Below are positions 19,801 through 28,043 of a stretch of 64,000 bases of DNA, one piece after another; within the stretch, counting starts at the first letter, position 1, and each line of letters opens with the position of its first letter. The position numbers were made by a program, and so were the translations under genes. This DNA is from a virus, in the IMG/VR virus record IMGVR_UViG_3300028844_002207, positions 1-64,000 of that record. One strand, given 5' to 3'. Below the pieces are notes generated by a model, which did no database searches, had not been told where the DNA came from, and saw nothing but the letters and a program-made list of their open reading frames with translations.

Positions 19801-19933
19801 TGCAAAGAGTGCTACTCAACGTAAGAAGTTTAGACATTATTCTAATAATGTTATTTTACGTAGAAATGTATCTGGAAACAGAAAGATGTTATTGAGATTA
19901 AATAATACTAAACTTTTACTATCACAAAGATAA
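13802..19933 (+). CDS. Large crAss-like tail (muzzle-type) protein with inserted VWA domain (2043 aa)
   Basis: The N-terminal third (FTKGMNKDVAPSFEG, then DGDIGMIGNEPSNLSC, DEWIVFSTDN, CTWEVYWDD) is characteristic of the very large crAss-like tail protein called the muzzle in the phicrAss001 virion, as I recall it. The C-terminal region (HNVRCDSFVNYYGEDYPWE, RSFEYQLETYVYK) belongs to the same family. Between them (about residues 1482-1812) lies an insertion: an EGF-like Cys-rich phrase (CPPGYNF), a VWA domain with a perfect metal site D1536-V-S1538-G-S1540, then more Cys-rich phrases (CDCPAGY, CECPTS). The protein should form the distal tail that gates cargo. The stop TAA overlaps the next ATG by one base (TAATG), so the two genes are translationally linked. 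Confidence 0.8.
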   Translation: MAKKETPPQPQGKGSSSVNINTFTKGMNKDVAPSFEGQQAWWHARNAANNSEDGDIGMIGNEPSNLSCGVIPYTVIGAIHRYGDEWIVFSTDNVSSEIGRFDDSECKYTTLVNDPCLNFTKKHLITGAAKENFDCTWEVYWDDANNPSRALNIDDIPWKKVQITGPDIDGDPCVRYEIIEPKKLDCQEIRLAPLVDTPCIELDKATDGGMLRNGTYQAFIAYVENEQKVTDYIGISNLQSLFSHQGSDSSLNIKVSNLDQDYYYYELVLLMRNQGQTLAKRIGLYSTEQSDINIDFIDPALPAIDLKLIPLRSPAYEKSESMFVVNDWLIRQGPTEQFDFNYQPIANQIQTNWVINSLSSKYYTLGGNKLGFMRDEQYAFFIRWIYNTGERSSSYHIPGRAPENYNGTMENEIVFGDNVLNTDGEPLFKVYNTATATNLNLNEPQEDNSLVIARGKMGYWESTELYPSNRPDIWGNLCGKPIRHHKMPDESIGGANSPLHISTTDGDNINLVGVEFTNIGRPKYNDGSYIENVVGYEILRGSRQGARSILAKGMFKNMRKYDIPDSENILGNSQGLYPNYPYNSLQHDVFFQDGTRNKTTENFCDQGDFTGSINHYEPLKGFTKDVFSFHAPDLMFAKPFLNAYETKIYGNIHGKSAGRFTPSEDHPQFKLLRPAAASLAVVIGIGYALNAVQGTTNKKALPVQGLNPVYAPWFVGGFTNGGTVTGGFTAAPASIGALAIGNAIWDILLDTLLDDLVDFADIYAGGIVSSTQLNIQGATNFVKTAVPGTQGGGIEEGTVYDKPEAAMPSLLRGIIGVSMAQKNIAIGGDEIIDLFYNMVSFYDFVLKYNSTGFFNNFAKINQNDIFRTKNNDSNYIGSSFQTFDGIKYKINNLFRPSTVAVSTEKELAIPTTVDYSRFALGGYVRTDGSVNDFQNSLIKDFSKAERQTSISALYGALKFNFDNQYGQLDGIKQIQMRGCVELLDNNLPPEALYTSKPIFSGDVSINRYTEKCIMPIFTNFLKGQPNGHAFDYSLYVNIPYPRFWLNSTKFDISNMAREVATLGLASGSWEDALPTNQFYLDRGSGNCQSTNLFGSLFGGSGGGGNLNPAFQMKRAYMYTHINGINEFFVESEVNLAYRDWEDSPDKRFYDAYEYNDLGVLFHADNIKADNFYKYDDSLSGSKFPTQMTSFGQVQPRDYDPYVSETCFVSYPKRLIYSLQAQEESKRDYWRVFLNNNYKDFKNEVSVIKPINKNGALIFFPYLSPQMFQGLDTLKTQLDTKLTIGDGGLFSQPFQNVANADLSNEYGSCESLRGVINTPLGLFFISQQQGKIFQYAGKGMDPISNNGMKWWFNKYLPSRFIKQFPSSENTQWTDNPVAGVGCQVMYDSVDDIVYFMKKDYQLKPDYIGQATFVDRPFKPVEIRGEARVPVSIDIGDPVYFDDCSWTVSYDPKSKAWISFHDWHPELALPSINHFFTTKTVTTTIPQCPPGYNFNSTTGLCEIGINESIPAEVTIENIAATIGGGPVNCLVDVVISMDVSGSTNQFGRRAAQQTWLTAFLNDPQIQTFMSNSQMQIGFDVWDGAARVYTMPGGVTMSHTITEAQATAWYNANWTGGSTNVLLGLQTGNGILTNPANSTLGDRTSQPNYRAIQILITDTTSAPGNNVGQTFTSVGAGTAPAYQFVYAMYCGATSSIPPTPGVLNDISMSNGPVNVDPFQFGINASDPTTFQSVATAIAGAVCGTDFTCDCPAGYTKVFLDPVTSTYTATSGACDDVTPPICRKVTCECPTSTVPGSTTTQSGTCPDTAPGIFIIGDPTWIDPTPLICNYFYFDSVTPNYNVGGFWRHNVRCDSFVNYYGEDYPWEIDLISNTGQSVNTVRSFEYQLETYVYKGDPQYNMCGGDKWEDLDFNFDASIIYNNDQTSGLLLLNPQPVNSPWTNLDFPTLQFNGIQILVSKVEHKFRFNQFWDVTNDRGEFTNAEQPIFDTSCNGYVRPLNYININYAKSATQRKKFRHYSNNVILRRNVSGNRKMLLRLNNTKLLLSQR

Positions 19934-22900
19934 TGGCACGTAAAAAAAGCATAGGACTACCGGGAGGACCAAATGAATATCTTCAAGATATAACACAATA
20001 TATATCTGTAGATGGTTATAAACGTACTAGCTCTGATAAAACCAATCCGGTTAATATCATTGAGTCAGGTTCAATAACAATGGAGGATGTAGATTTTCCT
20101 GTTATGGGAACAGATAATCTAGGTAATAGTCAGATAATGATGCCTGGTAATAACTATCAGTTTCCAGGAGATAGTGTGTTAGAAGTACCTATGGCACAGA
20201 CAGGTTATGAAGTTCCAAAAAGAAATGGTGTTAGGGACAATGAGGATGGTTCTGTGTCCACACATCTTATGGCAACTGAAACTTTAGATGGTAAAAATTG
20301 GTTTTCTTTTCCTACATTATTTCAAGATGAAGATGGTACTTGGGTTGACATGTCTGAACAAGCAAAAATAGACTGGAAGCCTGTATATGAAGAAGCTAAA
20401 AGAAGAGGTGAGATTATAGACTTTGGAAAAGATAAAGAACGTGCATTAAAGTTTGGTAAAGGTTCTTGGAAACCTAAAATGAAACTTGGTGGTGGTTTAT
20501 TAGATAAAACCATGGAATGCAATAGTTGTGGTTGGAAATGGAAAGCTGCAGATGGTGGAGCTGATGTCTCTACATGTCACAAGTGTGGTGGTAGTGCATT
20601 ACCAAAAGCTCAAAATGCAGGTGAGGACATAGGAGTAAAAATTGATGATGATGTTGTTAAAAATTCATTTCAAAGTCAGTGGTTAGATTCACCAATGTAT
20701 AAGGAAATCTTAGCAAATGAAGTTGGCCCAAATGATGACGCTGACTTTATAACTTTTGGTAGAAAATCTAATTTAGAAAATATAAATCTTGAGCTTGAAG
20801 ATGGTGTAAAAGAAGGAAATGAGGGAACAGCTGCAGTATCATATAATAATAATGGAAAGATTAAATTTTATGAACCAGCACAAGCTGGTTTGGATCAAGA
20901 TCATGTTCATGTAAATACTGCTGAACATGAAATAGGTCATAGTAGTGATAGAGTAGGGCCCGACACACGGGCTAAATATATGGTAAATTTATCTTTAAAG
21001 GATAAAGCAGCTTTAGCAAATTTTACTGGTTCAATGACATCACCTTTTGTTAGTTTAGCAAATGCAGGATATAATTTTTTAACTGACCAACCATTAAATG
21101 ATTTACAAAGAAGAGGTATGCAGATTACAAAAAATCTGGGTACAGATAGGCTTATACCTGAAAAAACTGTTAAAAGATTTAATGATGAAAGACTTAATAT
21201 AGAGGGTTATGATGATAATGGAGTTCCTATAATAAATAATTATGATGAAGCATACTATGAGAAATATGATGATAAAGGTAATCCTATAGTAAAGTTTAAC
21301 AGGGATGGGACTATACAAGAAGGATCTATAGGTATTTCTAAAGATAGTTGGGCTGATTATGTGTCTGAACCAACAGAAGCTAGAACTAGATTAAATACAA
21401 TTAGATCAGCAGCACAAGATTTAGGTATATATGATCCTTTTACGGAAAAGTTAACTCCAGAAAAATATCAAGAATTAAAATCTAGAGTGAAAGATTTAGA
21501 TAGAGGAGAAGATAGTGGTTATAATCCTTTATTACAGTTGCAAGATATATATAGTGATGATGAAATATTTGATATGCTTAATACTGTATCAGATGCATCT
21601 AAAGATTCTAAATCAAGGTATGCACAAAAAGGCGGTGCAATTCCAAAAGCACAAACAGGTAATAGAGGTAATAATACATTAGATGAGGCAGTCATTCCTG
21701 TTTTAGAAGGAGCAGCTGAAAAGGCAGATGAATTTTCTACATGGCTAGGTAAACAAACTAAGGATTTAATGAGTCCAGATCTTGATATAGAAACTAGATT
21801 AAAAATGTTTGAACAAGTAAGACCTGTTTCTTATCCGGGGTTTGGAAGTATTGTTAATGAAGGATTTGGATTAATAGGTGATGCATTAGGTTTAACAGAT
21901 CCTGAATCTCCTTCACTTGATAAAGACGGGGATCTTGATTTTTCTGAAGAGGCATGGGCACGTGCATTAAAAATTCCAACTAAGGATAAGTATATAAAAC
22001 AGCAAACAGAATACAAACCAACTACGGCTAAAGATAGTGATGTTCAGTACTATAAAATATCTGATGAGATATTTGATAAAGAAGGTTTCTTATTGGATTT
22101 CCAAGACATGGCTATTGGTGAGAAACAAACAGTAGATGGTTTATTACCATATATGAAAGAAGCTTATTTTGAGGCAACTGGACAAAGCGGTAGTAAGTTT
22201 ATGGATACAGATCCACTTCAAAACTTTCAGGTACAGGTTGGTTATGATAAAGAAAGAGATCAGAAGTATCTTTCTATGTATGATAAATATGATTTTAACA
22301 GCATAGCAAATGCAGGTATAAAGCCATATGAATTTTATGATAGGATTTACATACCTAAAGATTCTGATAAAAAAGAAAAAACAAAAAATAAGGTAGACTC
22401 AAATCTTTTATACAAGCAAGCTTTTGTTGAATCTAATCTAGATCCAAAAGCCAAAAGCAATAAAGGATATATGGGTCTTGGTCAAATAGGAGATAGCCTT
22501 ATAACAGATTATAAAAAAGCAAATAAGGTAGATGAAATAGATCCTTATGACCCTGAACAAAATTATAAAGTTCAAGAGTGGTCAATGAATGAATTATACA
22601 ACTCTTCATTTATTAATAAAGAAAATCAAGATGATGATGTAAGATTAATTAAAACTTTAGCTGCATATAACTGGGGCAGAGGCAATACATTAGACTTATT
22701 AAATGAATTAAAAGAAGAGGGTGAAGATATATACAATGATGTAAAATGGGTATCTAGACTTCCACAGGAAACTCAAGATTACATTGATATGATTCTGTAT
22801 GATAAAAATACAGAAGGCAGACCTAATGTACAGGAGAACTTTTTAAAGACAACTACTGATGAAGCTTATGACTATTATAAGCAGTTATATAATTATAAAG

Positions 22901-25233
22901 ATATAAATGACCAAGATAGTCTTCCGGTAAAACAATATGCAGGTCCCATTAGACAAGAAGAAGCAGAAGAAGAACAAAGTTTTTATCTTCCTGAAATGTG
23001 GCAACAAGATAATTATGTACAGGAACCAGTTACTCCTTATATGGGTCCTTTTAGACAAGCTGAGGAAAAGCCTAAACAAGAAGATGATAATCTGACAACT
23101 TATACAATTAAGTCAGGAGATAACCTGACAAGAATAGCAGAACAATTTGGTACTTCTGTAGATGAAATTGCAAAGTTAAATAATATTGATAACCCTAGTC
23201 AAATAGATATCAATCAAGAATTAAAATTACCTAAGTCTAAAACTAAATTTCTTAATTATGATATTAAGTCAGGAGATACATTAGGTAGGATAGCAACAAG
23301 ATTTGGTGTTCCTCTTAGAAAAATTGTAGAAGCTAATAGTTCAATTAAAAACATTAATGAAATTTTTGCTGGTCAAGATATTGTTATACCTCAATCTAAT
23401 TATGAGGAAGTAGAAGAAATTGAAGAAACATGGCAGGACGTTGATTTATTAGATGAAGACAGAAAGAATATTAATGATTCAGCTGATGAGGATATAATAA
23501 AGAAAGCTCAAATGGTTAATGATCCTAATGGTCATTATGTTATAGTAAATAAAAAAACAAAGAGATTAGAAGTTTGGAGAGGTGGAAAGTCAATATTAGA
23601 CTTTGAAGTTCTTACAGGTGCTAATAAAGGTGATGCTTTGACTGTAACAAAGATGTGGGATTTTAACCAAGATGGTAAGATAACAGATGAAGATAAAAGA
23701 AATGGTAAATGGATTCCTAACTGGAGTGCTGGAAACAAAAACACTGGTGCAGGTAAGTATTATATAAAAGAAAGTTATGCTGACTCACCAGATAAATATG
23801 GTGGTAAGGGAGTTCCTTCATTTAATTTATTTACAGATGGTACTGACATAGATGTAGCTACTGCTATTCATGGCCCTACTTCTGGTAGAAAAGGTTTATT
23901 TGATGATGGAAATGTTGAAAACAATAGAGCAAGTAATGGTTGTATAAATGGTCAATGTACTGATTTACAAGCATTGTATGATCTAGGAATGCCTGCAGGT
24001 ACAGCGGTATATGTATTACCAGAAGATGATGGTAATAATTTTCAATGGGTTGATGGACAAGCTGTATTAAAAATGTCAGAGGATAATAGAGAAAAATATA
24101 CTTCTAATTATATAGATTCTAAAGGTAAAGAGCAAACTCAACAAGGATCTAATTATTCAGTAAATACATTAAACTACCAACCTATACGTCCAGTGTTTGA
24201 TCAACAATCTTTTGAAGAGGAAGTATATAATGAAACGGGTACTCTAAAGTCCATTGGTAATTTTTTTACTTCAGACTCCTCAGATAAAGAAGAACAAGAA
24301 AACTCAACTAAACCATTTATAAATTCTTTAGTAAATAACAAAAAGAAAATAATGGTAGAGGCAGGTATACCTAGTGATGTATATAATGATATTGCTAGAA
24401 TTGCTTTTGGTATTTATGGTAATGAATCTAATTTTGGTGATACACACAGTGCTGGTGGAAACTTTACAAGAGGTGTTACAAAATTTGTAGCTGATCAAAA
24501 TAGAAAAGGTGACTTACCAATAGTTGGCTCAACTGATCTTTTACCTAAAGTTACTTCTTCACCTGATGTATTTAAAAAATATGATGGTTATAAAATAGAT
24601 ACATTAGATGGATTAACATCTCTTTCTCCTTTAATAGCTCTTGCTGTAAAAGATAGTTTGAAGACTGATCTTCCTGTTTATGAAAAAAGTGCAAAAGAAG
24701 ATTATAACAGTGTTGGTTTAACTCAACTTAGATGGGATAATATAATAAAGGAAGATAAGAATTTACCAAAGGACAAAAAACAAATAAATATATTAAAGAA
24801 GTTTGGTATAACATCTAATAAAGATTTATTAGATCCTGAAAAAGCAGCTATAGCAACTGTATTAAGATTAGCATTCTTAGCTAATAATAGAAAGGGTGTA
24901 GATAGAAATGATTTATTTAACACACTTCCTAAACACTGGGGAGGATCAAGTAAGGATGGTGGTAAAACATATACAGATAACGTTAAAAAACATGCTAAGT
25001 ATTTAAAATTTCAACAAAAAGGAAAGTATATGCCAAACTATGCAGTAGGAGGAGAGAAAAAACAAATACAAATGTATAAAGATTATATAGATGGTGTCTA
25101 TAATGGAACTGACAATGAGAGTAAAGCTAAAAGTTTATATGATAAATTAAATAGAAAGCATTATAAAGATGCAAAAGAGTTGGGTAATATGTCACCACCT
25201 AACTATATTTTGACTCATCTTTATCAAGCTTAA
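19933..25233 (+). CDS. Multi-domain virion cell-wall enzyme: Zn ribbon, zincin, two lytic transglycosylase-like, LysM x2, YkuD (1766 aa)
   Basis: Domains in order: a phage segment with GVRDNEDGSVSTHLMAT (about residues 95-180); a zinc ribbon C196-x2-C199 and C215-x2-C218; a zincin-type site H332-E-I-G-H336; a lytic transglycosylase-like domain with E833-S-N and GYMGLGQI; two LysM domains (about 1056-1101 and 1108-1155) binding peptidoglycan; an L,D-transpeptidase (YkuD)-like domain (about 1197-1360) with H1313-G and S-N-G-C1337-I; and a second transglycosylase-like region (E1498-S-N, VGLTQL). Phage lytic transglycosylases cut glycan strands during genome entry. EF-hand-like loops occur at D663 and D1243. 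It lies between the muzzle protein and the cargo proteins, so it is probably ejected or sited at the tail. Catalytic activity of each part is inferred from motifs. Confidence 0.85.
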   Translation: MARKKSIGLPGGPNEYLQDITQYISVDGYKRTSSDKTNPVNIIESGSITMEDVDFPVMGTDNLGNSQIMMPGNNYQFPGDSVLEVPMAQTGYEVPKRNGVRDNEDGSVSTHLMATETLDGKNWFSFPTLFQDEDGTWVDMSEQAKIDWKPVYEEAKRRGEIIDFGKDKERALKFGKGSWKPKMKLGGGLLDKTMECNSCGWKWKAADGGADVSTCHKCGGSALPKAQNAGEDIGVKIDDDVVKNSFQSQWLDSPMYKEILANEVGPNDDADFITFGRKSNLENINLELEDGVKEGNEGTAAVSYNNNGKIKFYEPAQAGLDQDHVHVNTAEHEIGHSSDRVGPDTRAKYMVNLSLKDKAALANFTGSMTSPFVSLANAGYNFLTDQPLNDLQRRGMQITKNLGTDRLIPEKTVKRFNDERLNIEGYDDNGVPIINNYDEAYYEKYDDKGNPIVKFNRDGTIQEGSIGISKDSWADYVSEPTEARTRLNTIRSAAQDLGIYDPFTEKLTPEKYQELKSRVKDLDRGEDSGYNPLLQLQDIYSDDEIFDMLNTVSDASKDSKSRYAQKGGAIPKAQTGNRGNNTLDEAVIPVLEGAAEKADEFSTWLGKQTKDLMSPDLDIETRLKMFEQVRPVSYPGFGSIVNEGFGLIGDALGLTDPESPSLDKDGDLDFSEEAWARALKIPTKDKYIKQQTEYKPTTAKDSDVQYYKISDEIFDKEGFLLDFQDMAIGEKQTVDGLLPYMKEAYFEATGQSGSKFMDTDPLQNFQVQVGYDKERDQKYLSMYDKYDFNSIANAGIKPYEFYDRIYIPKDSDKKEKTKNKVDSNLLYKQAFVESNLDPKAKSNKGYMGLGQIGDSLITDYKKANKVDEIDPYDPEQNYKVQEWSMNELYNSSFINKENQDDDVRLIKTLAAYNWGRGNTLDLLNELKEEGEDIYNDVKWVSRLPQETQDYIDMILYDKNTEGRPNVQENFLKTTTDEAYDYYKQLYNYKDINDQDSLPVKQYAGPIRQEEAEEEQSFYLPEMWQQDNYVQEPVTPYMGPFRQAEEKPKQEDDNLTTYTIKSGDNLTRIAEQFGTSVDEIAKLNNIDNPSQIDINQELKLPKSKTKFLNYDIKSGDTLGRIATRFGVPLRKIVEANSSIKNINEIFAGQDIVIPQSNYEEVEEIEETWQDVDLLDEDRKNINDSADEDIIKKAQMVNDPNGHYVIVNKKTKRLEVWRGGKSILDFEVLTGANKGDALTVTKMWDFNQDGKITDEDKRNGKWIPNWSAGNKNTGAGKYYIKESYADSPDKYGGKGVPSFNLFTDGTDIDVATAIHGPTSGRKGLFDDGNVENNRASNGCINGQCTDLQALYDLGMPAGTAVYVLPEDDGNNFQWVDGQAVLKMSEDNREKYTSNYIDSKGKEQTQQGSNYSVNTLNYQPIRPVFDQQSFEEEVYNETGTLKSIGNFFTSDSSDKEEQENSTKPFINSLVNNKKKIMVEAGIPSDVYNDIARIAFGIYGNESNFGDTHSAGGNFTRGVTKFVADQNRKGDLPIVGSTDLLPKVTSSPDVFKKYDGYKIDTLDGLTSLSPLIALAVKDSLKTDLPVYEKSAKEDYNSVGLTQLRWDNIIKEDKNLPKDKKQINILKKFGITSNKDLLDPEKAAIATVLRLAFLANNRKGVDRNDLFNTLPKHWGGSSKDGGKTYTDNVKKHAKYLKFQQKGKYMPNYAVGGEKKQIQMYKDYIDGVYNGTDNESKAKSLYDKLNRKHYKDAKELGNMSPPNYILTHLYQA

Positions 25234-25243
25234 ACCCTAAAGA

Positions 25244-25280
25244 TTAGTGAATCTCCTTAATTATTTGTATATTAATAATA
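25244..25280 (+). promoter_or_regulatory. Possible promoter element before the cargo gene
   Basis: TTA at 25244-25246 and GTATATTAATAATA at 25267-25280 form a near match to the TTG-N19-GTATATTA family seen at 7319, 54223 and 58139. The gap 25234-25293 is one of the few inside the cargo block. The -33 box is imperfect. Confidence 0.35.
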
Positions 25281-25293
25281 TAATATTATCAAC

Positions 25294-28041
25294 GTGGATT
25301 TAAACAAAAAAAGTGTAAAACAACAAGGAGGATCAATGATTCCTCAACAACCTGGTCTGCAGCAACAACCTCAAGTTGATCCGCAAGTTATGCAGATAAG
25401 TGAAATGTTTACTGCAGCTGTTCAAGAAGGTCAGCAACCTCAAGAAGTATTGATGGGTTTAATGCAGCAAGAAGTTGATCAAAATATTATAGGTCAAGCT
25501 CTTATGCAGTTGGGTTATGAAGAAGAAGCAATTATAAGTTTGTTTGAAGATGTACAAAAACTACAACAACCACAAGAACCTAGTCCACAGCAAATTACAA
25601 ATAATCCACAACAACTAGCAAGAGCAGAAGAAATACAACAAGAAGCTCCTGGTATGGATATGAATATAACATCTATTGATCAGGCTAAATCTGGTATAGA
25701 AATTAAACCAGAAAACAAGGGTAAGTTTACAAGATGGGCTAAAGCAAGAGGTATGTCAGTATCTGAAGCTTATAACAAAGTTATGAGCAATACAGATAAC
25801 TATCCTGCTTCAGTAGTTAAGATGGCTAACTTTGCAAAGAATGCAGCTGGATGGAAAAAAGAAGAGGGTGGTGAATTTGAACCACACTTTATGTATAAAG
25901 GTGATAGAAAGATTAGAGCTAGAGATATGGCTACTCATCTTAGACTTAAAGAAGCAGGTTATAATCATGATGCACCTAAAGCAGCAGACGGAGTAGAAAC
26001 AGGAGCAGTAGTAACATCTGAAGAGGGTACAGATAATACAAAAATGATGTCTGATTTTTTAAATGCTTCTAAAAGTGAGGACGCAGTTAAAACTAAAAAT
26101 AAAGGTTTAATAAGTAATCTAGAAGATGAAGGTATACTTGAGCCAGGACCAATGTATATTAATCCTGCTATTTTTAATGATGCAGAATTTAATTTAGGAA
26201 AAGCTGCAAACGTGGCTTTAACTGCATATGAAGATATGTTTAGTGGTAAGGATAAAGATGGTGATGGTGTAAAGGATGGTAGCTTTAGAGACTGGCGTGG
26301 TAAGCATATTAATAACAAAATGCAAAAGATGGCTAATGCCACTTATGACGTTAAGTTTGATACAAGTGATGAAAATAAAAATGCTGCAGCAACATGGTTT
26401 AAACAATTTCAAGTTGAAAATCCAGAACTAACTCAACAGAAAGATGCATTAGGAAATATTATAAAAACAGAAGCAGATAAAGTACTAGATGATATAAATG
26501 CCCCAAGTGCCGTAAAAAAAGTATCTGATGATTTGCTAGAAAAGTGGCAAAGTGGATCAGCAGAAACAAAAGCATATATTGAATCTATATTAAAAAGGAA
26601 AGGACAAGAAATACCAACTGAATATAAAGTAGATCCAATGTCAGCTGGCGGTAAAGACCCAGGTGCTACTAGTAAAGATCCACAAGAAGTAGATTTAGAT
26701 CCTAGCTTTGATATGAAATTACCAGAGTCTATTGAAAATAATGATCCTGGGTTTGATCAGTTTATACCAAAAGACTATGATGGTCCTTTAGATCCAGGGT
26801 TTAATAAAGGCGTTCCTAATTTTTCTGACTATCAACAAATGTTAGTTAAGTATGGAGCTGAAATACCTAATATGCAAATGGCAGGTCCAGTAGCAAATCA
26901 AATGCTTTCTTTTCAAGAATGGGTTGCGCAAGATCCTGTTACAAGAGGTGTTGCTAATGGTCCACAATTGTATCAAGAATATGTAGCTGGGTTTAATAAT
27001 CCTTTTAACCCAACTCCACCAGTAGCTCAAACAAATGATGTGCCTGCACAAAGATCAGCAGCAGATTTATTTACAGATATAAAGGGTCCTGAAGTTGATG
27101 CAAACTATGGTGGTGTAGGTGGATTTTTAGATAGAGCTTTAAATAGTACAGTTGCCACAGCATTTGGTGATTTATCAAACTTTGCTGTTGGTGCAGCAGA
27201 TGTTGCTAATGATTGGTTTGATGAAAGAAATAAAAAGAAAGCACAAGAAGAATTAAGAGGTGATTTAGTTGCAGATAATATATATGGAACTAAGACAGAT
27301 GCCTTTAATAAAAGAGGTACGTTTGATATTAATTCTGGTTTGATGGGTAGTGAAGGTGACGCAACAACAGGATTATATATGAGTAAAGAAGGTGGTGGTG
27401 TAAACAACCCTGGCTTCAAAGCATTACCTCCAGAAGCACAGCATAACATACTTAGTAATATGGCATATGGTGGAGCTAAAGGAGAAGAAGCATATTTAGC
27501 AAATAGGGATAGAGTTATTAAAAGAGAGTTATCTAAGTATCAAGATAAAGGTGAAACTAGGAAAGAGAGAAAAAATAGAATCAAAAACTATGATCATGAA
27601 TATCTAGATGAATATATAGAATTATTTAAAAATAAAAACAAAAGTGATGTTACAGCTATAAAAGATATTATGTCTCAAATGGGAGTTACTCAAAATGATA
27701 CATTATTTGTGGGAAATAGTAATAGCGTAAGCGGTGCCAAGATGTTTCCTCAGTTTAAATTACAGCAATATTTAGCATCACAAATTGATCCTGAAGCATA
27801 TAATGCAGGTGAACAGGTTAATGTAAATCATAAAAATAAAGCTCCTTATTATACTTCAGACCCGGATCCAGAAGATGGTAAATCATATAGCTTTAAAAAT
27901 AAAACCTATTATGATGATAGTGATGGGTATCTTCATTTGATTAAATCAAAAAAACAAAATGGAGGTGAACAAACTGTAGAAGTTGATTCAAGAATGTTAG
28001 CAAAACTAATTGCAGCTGGAGCTGACATAGAAAAATTATAA
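25294..28041 (+). CDS. Putative virion cargo protein, Gln-rich (915 aa)
   Basis: The frame opens with GTG at 25294 (next in-frame ATG is 25336); no better upstream start was seen. Residues 1-120 are Gln/Pro-rich and helical (QQPGLQQQPQVDPQ, QLGYEEEAIISLFEDV). A domain at about residues 143-197 (KGKFTRWAKARGMSVSEAY, VVKMANFAKNAAGWK) is a unit I recall in large proteins of crAss-like and other phages. An EF-hand-like loop D320-K-D-G-D-G lies further on. Short Gly-Gly tags (KQQGGSM, KEEGGEF, KQNGGEQ) punctuate the chain. No catalytic site was found. Its place between the cell-wall enzyme and the RNA polymerase giant suggests an internal protein ejected with the DNA. Confidence 0.65.
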   Translation: MDLNKKSVKQQGGSMIPQQPGLQQQPQVDPQVMQISEMFTAAVQEGQQPQEVLMGLMQQEVDQNIIGQALMQLGYEEEAIISLFEDVQKLQQPQEPSPQQITNNPQQLARAEEIQQEAPGMDMNITSIDQAKSGIEIKPENKGKFTRWAKARGMSVSEAYNKVMSNTDNYPASVVKMANFAKNAAGWKKEEGGEFEPHFMYKGDRKIRARDMATHLRLKEAGYNHDAPKAADGVETGAVVTSEEGTDNTKMMSDFLNASKSEDAVKTKNKGLISNLEDEGILEPGPMYINPAIFNDAEFNLGKAANVALTAYEDMFSGKDKDGDGVKDGSFRDWRGKHINNKMQKMANATYDVKFDTSDENKNAAATWFKQFQVENPELTQQKDALGNIIKTEADKVLDDINAPSAVKKVSDDLLEKWQSGSAETKAYIESILKRKGQEIPTEYKVDPMSAGGKDPGATSKDPQEVDLDPSFDMKLPESIENNDPGFDQFIPKDYDGPLDPGFNKGVPNFSDYQQMLVKYGAEIPNMQMAGPVANQMLSFQEWVAQDPVTRGVANGPQLYQEYVAGFNNPFNPTPPVAQTNDVPAQRSAADLFTDIKGPEVDANYGGVGGFLDRALNSTVATAFGDLSNFAVGAADVANDWFDERNKKKAQEELRGDLVADNIYGTKTDAFNKRGTFDINSGLMGSEGDATTGLYMSKEGGGVNNPGFKALPPEAQHNILSNMAYGGAKGEEAYLANRDRVIKRELSKYQDKGETRKERKNRIKNYDHEYLDEYIELFKNKNKSDVTAIKDIMSQMGVTQNDTLFVGNSNSVSGAKMFPQFKLQQYLASQIDPEAYNAGEQVNVNHKNKAPYYTSDPDPEDGKSYSFKNKTYYDDSDGYLHLIKSKKQNGGEQTVEVDSRMLAKLIAAGADIEKL

Positions 28042-28043
28042 TT

